Below are positions 45,001-54,224 of a stretch of DNA of 59,214 nt, piece by piece; position 1 is the first letter of the stretch, and every line of letters begins with the position of its first letter. Position numbers and translations under genes: made by a program. Where the stretch lies: NCBI RefSeq assembly GCF_014648675.1, contig NZ_BMRO01000007.1, positions 325,320 to 384,533 of the forward strand. The letters are read 5' to 3'. Source of the stretch: Actinomadura livida (GTDB lineage: Bacteria > Actinomycetota > Actinomycetes > Streptosporangiales > Streptosporangiaceae). The notes below the pieces were generated by a model. The model was not told the DNA's origin and ran no database searches. It saw nothing but the letters and a program-made list of their open reading frames with translations.

Positions 45001-45335
45001 CCGTGCGGGCGGCGGTAGAGGACCTGGTACTCGCGGGCGGACCCCGTGGTGAGCTGGAGGGTAGCCGAGCCCTTCGGGCACAGCCGGCCCCGGCTGACCG
45101 GTGAGTCGGGGTCGCCCTCGATGTGGGTGACCTTGCCGTCCTTGACGAACACGTCCTGCCCGCAGCCGACCGCGCAGTACGGGCAGATGGACTTCACGAC
45201 CTTGTCGGCCGTGCTCACCCTCGCCCGCAGCCGCTCGCTGCCCGCGCTCTTCGCGGCCGCGCCGCGGCCGAGCGGGTCGCCTTCGGTGAACTGGCGGTAG
45301 ACGGGCCACGACTCGATCCACTGGCGAACGCCCAT
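42081..45335 (-). CDS. fdhA: selenocysteine formate dehydrogenase, catalytic subunit (in-frame UGA = Sec190)
   Basis: The enzyme oxidises formate to CO2 using a bis-MGD cofactor with Sec as metal ligand. The N-terminus binds one [4Fe-4S] cluster (C51, C54, C58 and C86), followed by the lysine of the CPKG motif. Codon 190 is TGA (44766-44768), flanked by NQARI and HSSTVPSLG, the context that holds the active-site Sec or Cys in FdhA proteins. The frame continues through NADCIVIQGSNMAECHP to the end, so the two apparent ORFs are one 1084-aa protein. MGVRQWIESWP is chosen as start because a G-rich site precedes it. No beta or gamma subunit gene is adjacent. Confidence 0.93.
44737..44753 (-). promoter_or_regulatory. 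bacterial SECIS hairpin
   Basis: On the coding strand GTTCCC-AGTCT-GGGAAC forms a perfect six-base-pair stem with a five-base loop, starting 12 bases after the UGA. The spacing and the AG(G)UCU loop closely resemble the upper stem-loop of the E. coli fdhF SECIS that SelB binds. It lies inside the coding sequence, as expected in bacteria. Confidence 0.85.
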
Positions 45336-45377
45336 GTCCACCCCCCTCGTCACCTCCATGCGGCCTCCACCTACCCG

Positions 45378-45408
45378 GCGCCCGGCCCGCAAAACACGGG
45401 CCGGGCGC
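45378..45408 (-). terminator. strong hairpin between the secreted hydrolase and fdhA
   Basis: A 12-base-pair perfect stem (GCGCCCGGCCCG) with the loop CAAAACA follows the stop of the leftward hydrolase gene. It should end that transcript before fdhA. This leaves only about 40 bases for an fdhA promoter. Confidence 0.65.
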
Positions 45409-45438
45409 GGGTCGTCCGACCGGGTGCGGCGGGCGCCG

Positions 45439-47166
45439 TCACCTGGTCGCGAAGGCCGCCAGGTTCGTCGAGATCGGCTCGGGCCGGCCGTCGTCCTGCA
45501 CGGCCGAGGCGGTCAGGACGTCGATGTGCTGGTAGCCGGCCGCGATGACGTCGCCGGGCTGCGGGTCGCCGAACCCGAGGCCGTCACCCGCCTGCAGGTT
45601 GAGGGTCGGGTTGGCGGTGATGCCGCCCTCGTGGACGGCGTCGTCCGCGATGCCGGGCGAGCTCGCCAGCGCGATGTCGGTGATCAGCTTCGTCGGGAAG
45701 TAGTGCTCGGTGAAGTCGAGCGGGTGCTCCGACAGGCTGCGCGCCAGCTCGGCGATGTCGGTGACCTCCTTGCCCGCGGCGGTGAAGGGCGTGCCGTCCT
45801 TGGACCTGTGGACCGGGTCGTCGGGGGCGCCGACGCGGTCGTAGTTCCGCCACGTGAAGAGGGGGCCGCCCGGTTCGTCCGGGATCGCCTTCTTCTCCGT
45901 GCCGAGGAGCCGCGTGAGGCCGCCGAGCCCGATCTCCTCCAGGTTGTTCGGCGCCGGGAACTCCTTGTCGACGATCTTCCCGCCGTCCCAGAAGCCGACG
46001 CTGGCCTGCATGAACGCGAGCGGCTGGGAGTGGTCGTCCAGCAGCCCGCCGAGCGCCGCCGCGTTGCTGAACCGGAAGTCCTGGACCGTCGGCGAGCCCT
46101 TGAGGAACGTCGGGTAGTCCTTGGAGAACAGCAGCCGGTACGTCATGTCCTGGTTGAACCCGGACGGGATGTACGTCGACAGGTCGGACTCGCCGCCCGG
46201 GTCGAGGTTGGCGGCGAGGCCCGCGATCGCCAGCAGGTTCATCGTCTCGGTGTTCACCACGGCCGGGGCCGACAGCGCGCGCGGGACTACCCCCGCCTCC
46301 AGCCCGGCCTTCACGGCGCCCGCGCCGAACTCCACGAGCGGAACCCACTCGGCCGGGACCTGCCCGCCCATGCCCGGCAGCCCCTTCGCGATCCGGGTGT
46401 CGAGCGCGAAGTAGCCGGAGCACTGGTTGTGGCCCGCGTCGGCGGTGGTGGCGTGGTCCCCGTCGAAGTCCCACTCGGCGAAGTAGGCCGTCAGGACGCC
46501 GCCGAGCGAGTGCCCGCCGCAGAGCATCTTCTCCTTGCGCGCCCGCTGGTCCGGAAGCTCCCTGGCCATCAGGTCGTACTGGTCGCGGACGGTCTGCTCG
46601 AGCCCGACGTGCTGCAGCCACTTGACCTGGTCGTTCGTCTGGTAGCCGGCGAACTTCCGCCCGTCGATCTCCTTCTGCCGGTAGTAGTAGTCGACCGCGA
46701 GATGGACGTCCCCCGCCGCCAGCCCGGCCTGGACGCCGGTGCGGTCCTCCAGGCAGTTCGACCGCCGGTCGAGGGCCCAGAACTCGATGTGCCGCCCGCT
46801 CCGGGCCGCGGCCGCCACCGTGTTGCGCGCGACGCTGTCGAACGCGCCCGCGCCCTCCAGGATGCCGGGCTGCGCGACGAGGATCCGGTCCGCGTCCGCC
46901 GACTCGGCCGGGCCGTCCACGTGCCGGAAGCGCAGGTAGGACAGCCAGTCGCACGCTTCCGGCCGCGGCCCGGCCGCCGCGGGCAGCGGCACCTTGACCC
47001 GCACCACCGACTCGCTGACCTCGGTGACGGGCGAGCCGGACGCCACGGGCACCTCGGTCCGGCCGGCTTCGCGCGCGCTCACCGGCACGGCCGCCGCCGC
47101 GCCCGCGGCCAGCGCGGACGCGGCCAGCACCGAGACCGTGAGCATGGGGAGGGCTGGTCGCCCCAT
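45439..47166 (-). CDS. secreted alpha/beta-hydrolase, probably lipase or esterase
   Basis: The 575-aa protein has a signal peptide (cleavage near AAAAVPVSA) and one clear nucleophile elbow, CGGHSLGGVLTAYF. A DGDHATTADAGH segment and a long C-terminal region that contains HSQPLAFMQ follow. The size and the family-like repeats NNLEEIGLGGLTRLL do not match a lipase class that I know. It may act on extracellular esters or peptides. AAGGAG stands seven bases before the ATG. Two inverted repeats lie upstream. Confidence 0.8.
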   Translation of the reverse strand: MGRPALPMLTVSVLAASALAAGAAAAVPVSAREAGRTEVPVASGSPVTEVSESVVRVKVPLPAAAGPRPEACDWLSYLRFRHVDGPAESADADRILVAQPGILEGAGAFDSVARNTVAAAARSGRHIEFWALDRRSNCLEDRTGVQAGLAAGDVHLAVDYYYRQKEIDGRKFAGYQTNDQVKWLQHVGLEQTVRDQYDLMARELPDQRARKEKMLCGGHSLGGVLTAYFAEWDFDGDHATTADAGHNQCSGYFALDTRIAKGLPGMGGQVPAEWVPLVEFGAGAVKAGLEAGVVPRALSAPAVVNTETMNLLAIAGLAANLDPGGESDLSTYIPSGFNQDMTYRLLFSKDYPTFLKGSPTVQDFRFSNAAALGGLLDDHSQPLAFMQASVGFWDGGKIVDKEFPAPNNLEEIGLGGLTRLLGTEKKAIPDEPGGPLFTWRNYDRVGAPDDPVHRSKDGTPFTAAGKEVTDIAELARSLSEHPLDFTEHYFPTKLITDIALASSPGIADDAVHEGGITANPTLNLQAGDGLGFGDPQPGDVIAAGYQHIDVLTASAVQDDGRPEPISTNLAAFATR

Positions 47167-47212
47167 CGCCTGCTCCTTCCGGAGGGGGATCGGTTACGGG
47201 GCAACAATGAAC

Positions 47213-47233
47213 CTGTCGGATTCCTGGCGACAG
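47213..47233. promoter_or_regulatory. CTGTCG-N9-CGACAG palindrome upstream of the hydrolase
   Basis: The dyad lies about 47 bases upstream of the hydrolase ATG and is the size of a homodimeric repressor site. No regulator gene adjacent suggests which protein binds it. Confidence 0.4.
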
Positions 47234-47261
47234 TCTGTTATTTGCACAATTTCCCCGCGGC

Positions 47262-47282
47262 CCTTGTCCCCGGCTGACAAGG
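47262..47282 (-). terminator. CCTTGTC-N7-GACAAGG hairpin after the SCO6745-like gene
   Basis: This perfect inverted repeat lies 37 bases beyond the stop of the leftward SCO6745-like gene and before the hydrolase promoter region. It may be a terminator or a second operator; no U-tract follows. Confidence 0.35.
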
Positions 47283-47318
47283 CCCTCGACACGGGCCCCT
47301 CCGGCCTGCGGAGACGCG

Positions 47319-48056
47319 TCAGCCGAGAACGGCCGTCCCCGTCTTGCCGACCAGGTCCGCGAACTCGGCGCGCTCGGCGGGCGACAGGGCACGCTCGTAC
47401 ACGGCGGCGGAGAGCCTGTCGGTCGTCTCCTCGGCCTCCTCGCGCTGCGGCTTGAGGTGGCCGCACTCGGGGAAGTCGCCCTGCCAGCCGAGGAACTGCG
47501 CCCGCTCCGGCGGGTTCGCGGCGAGGACGGCCTCCAGCGGCGAGAGCCCCGCCGCGGTCGTCGCGACCAGGTGGAGCCCGCCCCGCAGCTCCCGGAGCAG
47601 GTGGAGCACGTGCGTCAGCCGCGCGGGCCCGTCCTCGGGGAGCGGTTCGGCCCGCCACCCGGCGAACAGCGGCAGCCCCGACGCCTCGGCCGCCGCCACG
47701 ACCCGCTCGCCCAGCTCGCACAGGCGCGGGTCCTCCGGGACGTTGTCCCGGCCCCAGTCCGCGCACGCGAGCGCGTACCGCCGGGCGGCCTCCCGCGCCC
47801 CGGCGACCGCGACGCCCTCCTCCCACATGGGGCGGACGAGGCCCGGCGCGAACCAGCCCAGCGCCGCGTACACGACGTCGGCGTCGACGTCGCCCAGGAC
47901 GCCGCACCGCCCGGCGAAGTAGTGCGCGAACGGGTTGTCGTACCCGTTCTCCTTCCCGTGCGCCCACGTCGCCTTGTCGAGCATCCACTTAGCCCCGACA
48001 TCATGAATGATCTTGTCCGCGGCGCGCACGGTGTCCATCGCGCTCAGCTCGCCCAT
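47319..48056 (-). CDS. SCO6745-like (helix-turn-helix type) family protein
   Basis: The 245-aa protein resembles the actinobacterial SCO6745 family, soluble helical proteins whose function is not established. The conserved features that I recognise are the HAYFAGRxxxLG-like block (here HYFAGRCGVLGDVDADVVYAALGWFAPGLV) and the DRLSAAVYERALSPAERAEFADLV C-terminus. GAGGAGG lies seven bases before the ATG. A palindromic operator precedes it, which implies control by a dedicated repressor. Confidence 0.65.
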   Translation of the reverse strand: MGELSAMDTVRAADKIIHDVGAKWMLDKATWAHGKENGYDNPFAHYFAGRCGVLGDVDADVVYAALGWFAPGLVRPMWEEGVAVAGAREAARRYALACADWGRDNVPEDPRLCELGERVVAAAEASGLPLFAGWRAEPLPEDGPARLTHVLHLLRELRGGLHLVATTAAGLSPLEAVLAANPPERAQFLGWQGDFPECGHLKPQREEAEETTDRLSAAVYERALSPAERAEFADLVGKTGTAVLG

Positions 48057-48075
48057 GGGGGGACCTCCTCGTCGT

Positions 48076-48095
48076 AAGTAAGCCGTACGTTACTT
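48076..48095. promoter_or_regulatory. AAGTAA-N8-TTACTT operator upstream of the SCO6745-like gene
   Basis: A perfect 20-bp dyad lies about 20 bases before the ATG, just upstream of the ribosome site. It has the AT-rich symmetry usual for MarR/HxlR/TetR regulators and stands out in GC-rich DNA. Confidence 0.5.
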
Positions 48096-48146
48096 GTGGG
48101 CGGCGGCCGGGGGCGGCCGGGGGCCGGGCGTCCCGGGTGGACGGTG

Positions 48147-48175
48147 TTGACATCCCGGCTCGTTAGCGCAAACAT
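48147..48175 (+). promoter_or_regulatory. araR promoter with overlapping operator
   Basis: TTGACA (48147-48152) and AAACAT (48170-48175) are 17 bases apart. The operator CGTTAGCGCAAACA (48161-48174) covers the spacer end and the -10, so the LacI-type regulator probably represses itself. Confidence 0.6.
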
Positions 48176-48209
48176 TCGCGTGTAAGCTCGCAGAACTCGG
48201 GGAGGCGAT

Positions 48210-49247
48210 GTGGCCGCCGAATCACCGGAGGCGCCCGACGGCCGGCGGCTGGCGGTGATGGAGGACGTGGCCGCGATGGCCGGCGTCTCGGCGATGACCG
48301 TGTCGCGCGTCCTGAACGCGCCCGAGAAGGTGCGCCCGCAGACCCGCGCCCGGGTGATGGCCGCGGTGCGGGCCCTGGACTACCGGCCCAACTCGGCGGC
48401 GCGCGTGCTGGCCACCGGCCGGTCCGGCGTCCTCGGCGTGGTCAGCTTCGACACCACGCTGTACGGCCCGGCGTCGACCGTGTTCAGCATCGAGCAGGCC
48501 GCCCGCGAGCACGACTACACCGTCAGCATCGTCAGCCTGAGCTCGCTGAACCGCCGCTCGATCGGCGAGGGCGTGGAGCGGCTGCGCGGCCAGTCGGTCG
48601 ACGGGATCATGGTCGTGGCTCCGCACGAGTCGGCGGCGGACGGGCTGAAGGAGCTGCCGGCCGACACCCCGCTGGTCGCGGTCGGCGCGGGCGCGGACGT
48701 GCCGTTCCCCGTCGTCGCGGTCGACCACCGGGCCGGTGCCGAGCGCGCCGTCCGGCACCTGCTCAGCCTCGGGCACGAGAGCGTCCTGCACCTGGCCGGC
48801 CCGGCCGACTGGGTGGACGCCAGCGGGCGGACCGACGGCTGGCGGGCCGCGCTGGAGGCCGCCGGGCGCTCCGCTCCGGTGCCGCCCGCCGGTGACTGGA
48901 GCGCCCGGTCCGGCTACGAGTACGGCCGGCAGATCGCCGCCGACCCCGAGGTCACCGCGGTGTTCGCGGCCAACGACGCGATGGCCCTCGGCCTGCTGCG
49001 CGCCCTGCGCGAGGCCGGGCGGGAGGTGCCCGGCGACGTCAGCGTCGTGGGCTTCGACGACGTCCCCGAGGCCGCCTACTTCCCGCCGCCGCTCACCACC
49101 GTCCGGCAGAACTTCGGCGAGGTGGGCCGGCGGGCCTTCGACCTGCTGCTCGACCGGATCGGCGGCGTCTCGGCGGAACGCTCCCGCCGGGTCGTCGAGC
49201 CGGAACTCGTCGTCCGGGAGAGCACGGGGGTCCCCCGGGGGACCTAG
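48210..49247 (+). CDS. araR: LacI-family repressor of the arabinose genes
   Basis: The N-terminus has the LacI HTH ([19 protein letters not shown]) and the hinge helix [14 protein letters not shown], followed by a periplasmic-binding-protein-like sugar domain. It starts at GTG after GGGGAGG and is 345 aa. It heads the araD-araA-araB cluster, and operators of one type lie before itself, before araD and before the importer genes. The effector is probably L-arabinose, by context only. The symbol is functional; it is not an orthologue of the GntR/LacI chimeric AraR of Bacillus. Confidence 0.88.
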   Translation: MAAESPEAPDGRRLAVMEDVAAMAGVSAMTVSRVLNAPEKVRPQTRARVMAAVRALDYRPNSAARVLATGRSGVLGVVSFDTTLYGPASTVFSIEQAAREHDYTVSIVSLSSLNRRSIGEGVERLRGQSVDGIMVVAPHESAADGLKELPADTPLVAVGAGADVPFPVVAVDHRAGAERAVRHLLSLGHESVLHLAGPADWVDASGRTDGWRAALEAAGRSAPVPPAGDWSARSGYEYGRQIAADPEVTAVFAANDAMALGLLRALREAGREVPGDVSVVGFDDVPEAAYFPPPLTTVRQNFGEVGRRAFDLLLDRIGGVSAERSRRVVEPELVVRESTGVPRGT

Positions 49248-49288
49248 CCCCGTCCGGTCCGAGGGTCCGCCTTCGTCATGCCCCAGGA

Positions 49289-49302
49289 TGTTAGCGCTAA
49301 CA
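49289..49302. promoter_or_regulatory. perfect LacI-type operator upstream of araD
   Basis: TGTTAGCGCTAACA is a perfect 14-bp palindrome with the central CG typical of LacI-family sites. It lies 13 bases before the araD ATG. It is the most symmetric of the four related sites in the window. Confidence 0.75.
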
Positions 49303-49315
49303 GATCGGAGTCGAG

Positions 49316-49993
49316 ATGCCAGAGCCGGGCGGCGGGATCGCGGCGCTCCGCACGGAGCTCACCGTCCTGCACCAGACCCTCGTCGAGTGCGGGCTGGTCG
49401 CGTGGACGGCCGGCAACGTGTCGGCGCGCGCCGGCGACGACGCCTTCCTGATCAAGCCGAGCGGCGTCCCCTACGAGCGGCTCACCCCCGACGCGATGGT
49501 GCTGTGCGACCTGGAGGGCAAGCCGGCGGACGGGACGGAGCTCAAGCCGTCCAGCGACGTGTTCGCCCATGCCTACGTGTACCGGCACCGCCCCGACGTC
49601 GGGGGAGTGGTGCATACCCACTCGGCCTACGCCACCGCGTGGGCGGCGCGCGGCGAGCCGATCCCGTGCGTGCTGACGGCGATGGCGGACGAGTTCGGCG
49701 GCGAGATCCCCGTCGGCCCGTTCGCGCTCATCGGCGGCGACGACATCGGCCGCGGCATCGTCGAGACCCTCGGCGGGCACCGCAGCCCCGCCGTGCTCAT
49801 GCGCAACCACGGCGTCTTCACGATCGGCGCCGACGCCCGCGCCGCGGTCAAGGCGGCCGTGATGTGCGAGGACGTCGCCCGGACCGTCCACCTGTCGCGG
49901 CAGCTCGGCGAGCCGCGGCCGATGGACGCGGGCGACATCGACCGGCTGTACGACCGCTACCAGAACGCCTACGGGCAGAGGGGCCGACCATGA
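49316..49993 (+). CDS. araD: L-ribulose-5-phosphate 4-epimerase
   Basis: AraD converts L-ribulose 5-phosphate to D-xylulose 5-phosphate by a zinc-dependent retro-aldol step. The 225-aa class II aldolase-like protein has [23 protein letters not shown], the zinc histidines in VVHTHSAYA and the third in MRNHGVF. The ATG follows GGAG. It overlaps araA by ATGA. The order of araD before araA and araB is common in actinomycetes. Confidence 0.93.
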   Translation: MPEPGGGIAALRTELTVLHQTLVECGLVAWTAGNVSARAGDDAFLIKPSGVPYERLTPDAMVLCDLEGKPADGTELKPSSDVFAHAYVYRHRPDVGGVVHTHSAYATAWAARGEPIPCVLTAMADEFGGEIPVGPFALIGGDDIGRGIVETLGGHRSPAVLMRNHGVFTIGADARAAVKAAVMCEDVARTVHLSRQLGEPRPMDAGDIDRLYDRYQNAYGQRGRP

Positions 49994-51486
49994 GCTTTCC
50001 GAACCGCGAGATCTGGTTCCTCACCGGCAGCCAGGGCCTGTACGGCGAGGACACCCTGCGGCAGGTCGCCGAGCAGTCCGCGGCGATCGCCGCGCGGCTC
50101 GGCGAGGCGCTGCCGGTCACCGTCCGGTGGCTGCCCGTCCTCACGGGCGCGGACGCGATCCGCCGGACGTGCGTGGACGCCGGCGCCGACGACGCGTGCG
50201 TCGGCGTGATCGCCTGGATGCACACGTTCTCCCCGGCGAAGATGTGGATCGCCGGCCTGGACGCCCTCGCCAAGCCCCTGCTGCACCTGCACACGCAGGC
50301 GAACGTGGAGCTGCCCTGGGCGTCGATCGACATGGACTTCATGAACCTCAACCAGGCCGCCCACGGCGACCGGGAGTTCGGATACGTCCAGTCGCGGCTC
50401 GGCGTGGCCCGCAAGACCGTCGCCGGGCACGTCACCGACCCCTCGGTCGGGGCGCGGGTCTCCGGATGGGCGCGGGCGGCGGCGGGCCTGCACGAGCTGC
50501 GGCGGCTGAAGCTCGCCCGGTTCGGCGACAACATGCGGGACGTCGCCGTCACCGAGGGCGACAAGGTCGAGGCGCAGCTGCGGTTCGGCGTCTCCGTCAA
50601 CACCTACGGGGTCAACGACCTGGTCGAGTTCGTGGACGCCGTCCCGGACGGGGACATCGCGGAGCTGGTCAAGGAGTACGAGGACCGCTACGACATCGTC
50701 CCGGAGCTGCGTCCCGGCGGCGAGCGGCACGAGTCGCTGCGCTACGGCGCGCGGATCGAACTGGGGCTGCGGGCGTTCCTCGACGACGGCGGCTTCAAGG
50801 CGTTCACGACGAACTTCGAGGACCTCGGCGGCCTCCGGCAGCTGCCCGGCCTCGCCGTCCAGCGGCTGATGGCGGACGGCTACGGCTTCGGCGGCGAGGG
50901 CGACTGGAAGACCGCGACGCTGCTGCGCACGCTGAAGGCCGCGGCGGCGGGCCTGCCGGGCGGCACGTCGTTCATGGAGGACTACACCTACCACCTGGAA
51001 CCCGGCAACGAGCTGATCCTCGGCGCGCACATGCTGGAGATCTGCCCGTCCATCGCCGCCGGGCGCCCCTCGCTGGAGATCCACCCGCTGAGCATCGGCG
51101 GGCGCGAGGACCCGGTCCGGCTGGTGTTCGACGCCGCGCCGGGCCCCGCCGTGGTGGCCGGCCTCGCCGACATGGGCGACCGGTTCCGGCTGGTCGCCAA
51201 CGAGATCGAGGTCGTGCCGCCGCCGGAGCCGCTGCCGATGCTGCCGGTCGCCCGCGCGGTGTGGCGGCCGCGGCCGGACCTGCGCACGTCCACCGAGGCG
51301 TGGCTGACCGCGGGCGCGCCGCACCACACCGTGCTCACCGCGGCGCTCGGCGCGGAGGAGCTGAACGATCTCGCCGACATGGCGGGGGTGGAACTGCTCA
51401 CGATCGACGCCGGCACCACGCTGCGGCAGTTCACCAGGGAGATCCGCTGGAACCAGGCGTACTACCGGCTCGCCGGGGGCCTGTGA
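49990..51486 (+). CDS. araA: L-arabinose isomerase
   Basis: AraA interconverts L-arabinose and L-ribulose with a manganese ion. The 498-aa protein begins [23 protein letters not shown] and carries the active-site glutamates and histidines in the FTTNFEDL and [27 protein letters not shown] blocks. Its length is like that of the E. coli enzyme (500 aa). The ATG overlaps the araD stop. Confidence 0.96.
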   Translation: MSFPNREIWFLTGSQGLYGEDTLRQVAEQSAAIAARLGEALPVTVRWLPVLTGADAIRRTCVDAGADDACVGVIAWMHTFSPAKMWIAGLDALAKPLLHLHTQANVELPWASIDMDFMNLNQAAHGDREFGYVQSRLGVARKTVAGHVTDPSVGARVSGWARAAAGLHELRRLKLARFGDNMRDVAVTEGDKVEAQLRFGVSVNTYGVNDLVEFVDAVPDGDIAELVKEYEDRYDIVPELRPGGERHESLRYGARIELGLRAFLDDGGFKAFTTNFEDLGGLRQLPGLAVQRLMADGYGFGGEGDWKTATLLRTLKAAAAGLPGGTSFMEDYTYHLEPGNELILGAHMLEICPSIAAGRPSLEIHPLSIGGREDPVRLVFDAAPGPAVVAGLADMGDRFRLVANEIEVVPPPEPLPMLPVARAVWRPRPDLRTSTEAWLTAGAPHHTVLTAALGAEELNDLADMAGVELLTIDAGTTLRQFTREIRWNQAYYRLAGGL

Positions 51487-51532
51487 CGGGCGCGGAGTGC
51501 CGGCTGTGAGGATCGAGTGACGAGGAGGGCCC

Positions 51533-53167
51533 ATGAGCGAGGACGAACGCTACGTCGTCGGCGTCGACTTCGGCACGCTGTCCGGGCGGGCGCTGGTCGT
51601 CCGCGTCGGTGACGGCGCCGAGGCCGGCGACGCCGTCCACGAGTACGGCCACGGGGTGATCGACGAGGCGCTGCCGGCGGGCGTCCGGCTCGGTCCGGAC
51701 TGGGCCCTCCAGGCGCCCCGGGACTGGCTGGACGTGCTGCGGTCCGCCGTCCCCAAGGCGCTGGCCGCGGCGGACGTGGAGCCGTCGCAGGTCATCGGCA
51801 TCGGCACGGACTTCACCGCCTGCACGGTCCTGCCGACCACCGCCGACGGCACGCCCCTGTCCGACCTGCACCCGGAACGGCCGCACGCCTGGCCGAAGCT
51901 GTGGAAGCACCACGCCGCCCAGCCGCAGGCCGACCGGATCAACGCGCTGGCCGCCGAGCGCGGGGAGCCGTGGCTGCCCCGCTACGGCGGCAAGATCTCC
52001 TCGGAGTGGGAGTTCGCCAAGGCGCTGCAGCTGCTGGAGGAGGACCCCGGGCTCTACGGCCTGGCCGACCGCTGGATCGAGGCCGCGGACTGGATCGTCT
52101 GGCAGCTCACCGGCCGCGAGTCGCGCAACATCTGCACGGCCGGCTACAAGGGCATCTACCAGGACGGGCGGTACCCGTCCCGCGAGTTCCTGGCCGCCCT
52201 GAACCCCGGCTTCGCCGACTTCCCCGGCAAGCTCGGCCACGAACTGGCGCCGCTCGGCGGCCGCGCCGGGACGCTGACCGCGCAGGCCGCGGCCTGGACG
52301 GGCCTGCCCGAGGGCATCGCCGTCGCCGTCGGCAACGTCGACGCGCACGTCACCGCCGCCGCGGCCGACGCCGTCCGCCCCGGGCAGATGGTCGCGATCA
52401 TGGGGACCTCCACCTGCCACGTGATGTCGGCGGACCACCTCGCCGAGGTCCCGGGCATGTGCGGCGTCGTCGCGGAGGGCATCGTCCCGGGCCTGTGGGG
52501 CTACGAGGCCGGGCAGTCCGGCGTCGGCGACATCTTCGCGTGGTTCGTGGACAACTGCGTGCCCGCCGCCTACGAGGAGGCCGCCGCCGCGGCCGGGCTG
52601 TCGGTGCACGAGCACCTGACCGCGCTCGCCGCGGAGCAGCCGGTCGGGCGGCACGGGCTGGTCGCGCTCGACTGGAACAACGGCAACCGCTCCGTCCTCG
52701 TCGACCACGACCTGTCCGGCCTCGTCGTGGGCCAGACGCTCGCCACCAGGCCGGAGGACGTCTACCGCGCCCTCATCGAGGCCACCGCGTTCGGCACCCG
52801 CATGATCGTGGACACGTTCGAGGCGTCGGGCGTCCCCGTGGCGGAGTTCGTCGTCGCGGGCGGCCTGCTGAAGAACCGCTTCCTGATGCAGGTCTACGCC
52901 GACGTGCTGCGCCGCCCGCTCTCCCTGATCGGCTCGGCCCAGGGACCGGCGCTCGGCGCGGCCGTCCACGCCGCCGTCGCCGCCGGCGCCTACCCCGACA
53001 TCACGTCCGCCGCCGCCGCGATGGGCCGCCGCGAACCGGCCGCCTACGTCCCCGATCCCGCCCGCGCCGACGCCTACGACGCCCTGTACGAGATCTACCG
53101 GACCCTGCACGACCACTTCGCCGACGGCGCGGTCATGCACCGGCTGCGCGGCCTCCGCTCGGTCTAG
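51533..53167 (+). CDS. araB: ribulokinase
   Basis: AraB phosphorylates L-ribulose. The FGGY-kinase signature is visible: GVDFGTLSGRALVV at the start, GIGTDFTACTVLP, the GTSTCHVM phosphate loop and the C-terminal AGGLLKNRFLMQ. It is 544 aa. It lies 46 bases after araA with its own ribosome site (GAGGAGG). The stop shares a CTAG with the convergent lacI gene. With araD and araA it completes the pathway to D-xylulose 5-phosphate. Confidence 0.95.
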   Translation: MSEDERYVVGVDFGTLSGRALVVRVGDGAEAGDAVHEYGHGVIDEALPAGVRLGPDWALQAPRDWLDVLRSAVPKALAAADVEPSQVIGIGTDFTACTVLPTTADGTPLSDLHPERPHAWPKLWKHHAAQPQADRINALAAERGEPWLPRYGGKISSEWEFAKALQLLEEDPGLYGLADRWIEAADWIVWQLTGRESRNICTAGYKGIYQDGRYPSREFLAALNPGFADFPGKLGHELAPLGGRAGTLTAQAAAWTGLPEGIAVAVGNVDAHVTAAAADAVRPGQMVAIMGTSTCHVMSADHLAEVPGMCGVVAEGIVPGLWGYEAGQSGVGDIFAWFVDNCVPAAYEEAAAAAGLSVHEHLTALAAEQPVGRHGLVALDWNNGNRSVLVDHDLSGLVVGQTLATRPEDVYRALIEATAFGTRMIVDTFEASGVPVAEFVVAGGLLKNRFLMQVYADVLRRPLSLIGSAQGPALGAAVHAAVAAGAYPDITSAAAAMGRREPAAYVPDPARADAYDALYEIYRTLHDHFADGAVMHRLRGLRSV

Positions 53168-54183
53168 CCGGTCGCGGCGGGGGCGGTGCTGCGGCGGACG
53201 ATCAGGCGGCTCGGGACCGGTTTCGGGGCGTCCGCCGCCCGTCCCGGCTCGGTGAGCTGCGCGATCAGGAGTTCCACGCAGTGCCGCCCCAGGGCGGTGA
53301 AGTCCTGCCGGACGGTCGTGAGCGGCGGGGTGAGGAAGGCCGCCTCGGGGATGTCGTCGAACCCGATGACGCTGACGTCGCCCGGCACGCCGCGGCCGCT
53401 CTCGTGGATCGCCCACAGCAGCCCGAGCGCGATCTGGTCGTTGGCGGCGAACACGGCCGTCACGGCGGGGTCGGCGGCCAGCATCCGGCCGCGCTCGTAG
53501 CCGGACCGGGCGCTCCAGTCGCCGGGCGCGGGGTCCGGGACGTCCGCGCCCGCCTCGACGAGGGCGTCCCGCCAGCCGCGGGTGCGCTCGTTCGCCTCCC
53601 ACCAGTCCGCCGGGCCCGGCAGGTGGTGGACGGTCCGGTGCCCCAGCTCCAGCAGGTACCGGGTCGCCTCGCGCGGTGCGAGGTAGTGGTCGGCCGACAC
53701 GGTCGGGACGGCGGCCCGCGGCCCCAGGAGCACGGTCGGCAGGTCGTCCGGCAGGTGCCGCAGCGCCTCGTCCGGCGGGACGTGCCCGGGGATCATGATG
53801 ATGCCGTCCACGCCCTGGTCGCGGAACCGGTCCACCGCCCCGGCGACCGCGCCGTGCCCCGGCGACTCCAGGCTCGCGACGCTGGTGAAGAAGTCGGCCG
53901 CGCGGGCGTTCCGCTCGATCGCCGCGATGATCGACGCCGGGCCGAACAGCGCGGTGTCGAAGCTGACGACGCCGAGCGTCCGGGACCGGCCGGTGGCCAG
54001 CGCCCGCGCCGCCGCGTTCGGCCGGAAGTCCAGCTGCGCCGCCGCGGCCAGCACCCGGTCCCGGGTCTTCGGGCTGACCATCGGATGGTTCTTGAACACC
54101 CGGGACACGGTCTGGTGCGACACCCCGGCGAGCCGGGCGACGTCGCGCAGGCCCGGCCGGGCCGGTGGCGGGGTCGCGGTCAT
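53164..54183 (-). CDS. second LacI-family regulator, linked to the sugar importer
   Basis: This 339-aa repressor is a paralogue of the araR product: both share GVVSFDT, the GPAS segment, a PPLTTVRQ-F block and the hinge PNAAARALATGRS. The recognition helix differs (SHQTVSRVFK against [10 protein letters not shown]), so DNA specificity may differ. It follows the permease gene in the same direction and likely belongs to that operon, an unusual place for a repressor gene. The ATG at 54183 is the only sensible start. Confidence 0.88.
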   Translation of the reverse strand: MTATPPPARPGLRDVARLAGVSHQTVSRVFKNHPMVSPKTRDRVLAAAAQLDFRPNAAARALATGRSRTLGVVSFDTALFGPASIIAAIERNARAADFFTSVASLESPGHGAVAGAVDRFRDQGVDGIIMIPGHVPPDEALRHLPDDLPTVLLGPRAAVPTVSADHYLAPREATRYLLELGHRTVHHLPGPADWWEANERTRGWRDALVEAGADVPDPAPGDWSARSGYERGRMLAADPAVTAVFAANDQIALGLLWAIHESGRGVPGDVSVIGFDDIPEAAFLTPPLTTVRQDFTALGRHCVELLIAQLTEPGRAADAPKPVPSRLIVRRSTAPAATG

Positions 54184-54224
54184 CTCACTCCGAAGGTACC
54201 GGTCGGGCCTGCCGGTCCGCCCGC

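Noticed and set aside
42213..45104. 963-aa open frame opposite fdhA
   Set aside because: It is an antisense shadow of the formate dehydrogenase gene with R/V/L/G-rich composition typical of GC-rich shadows.
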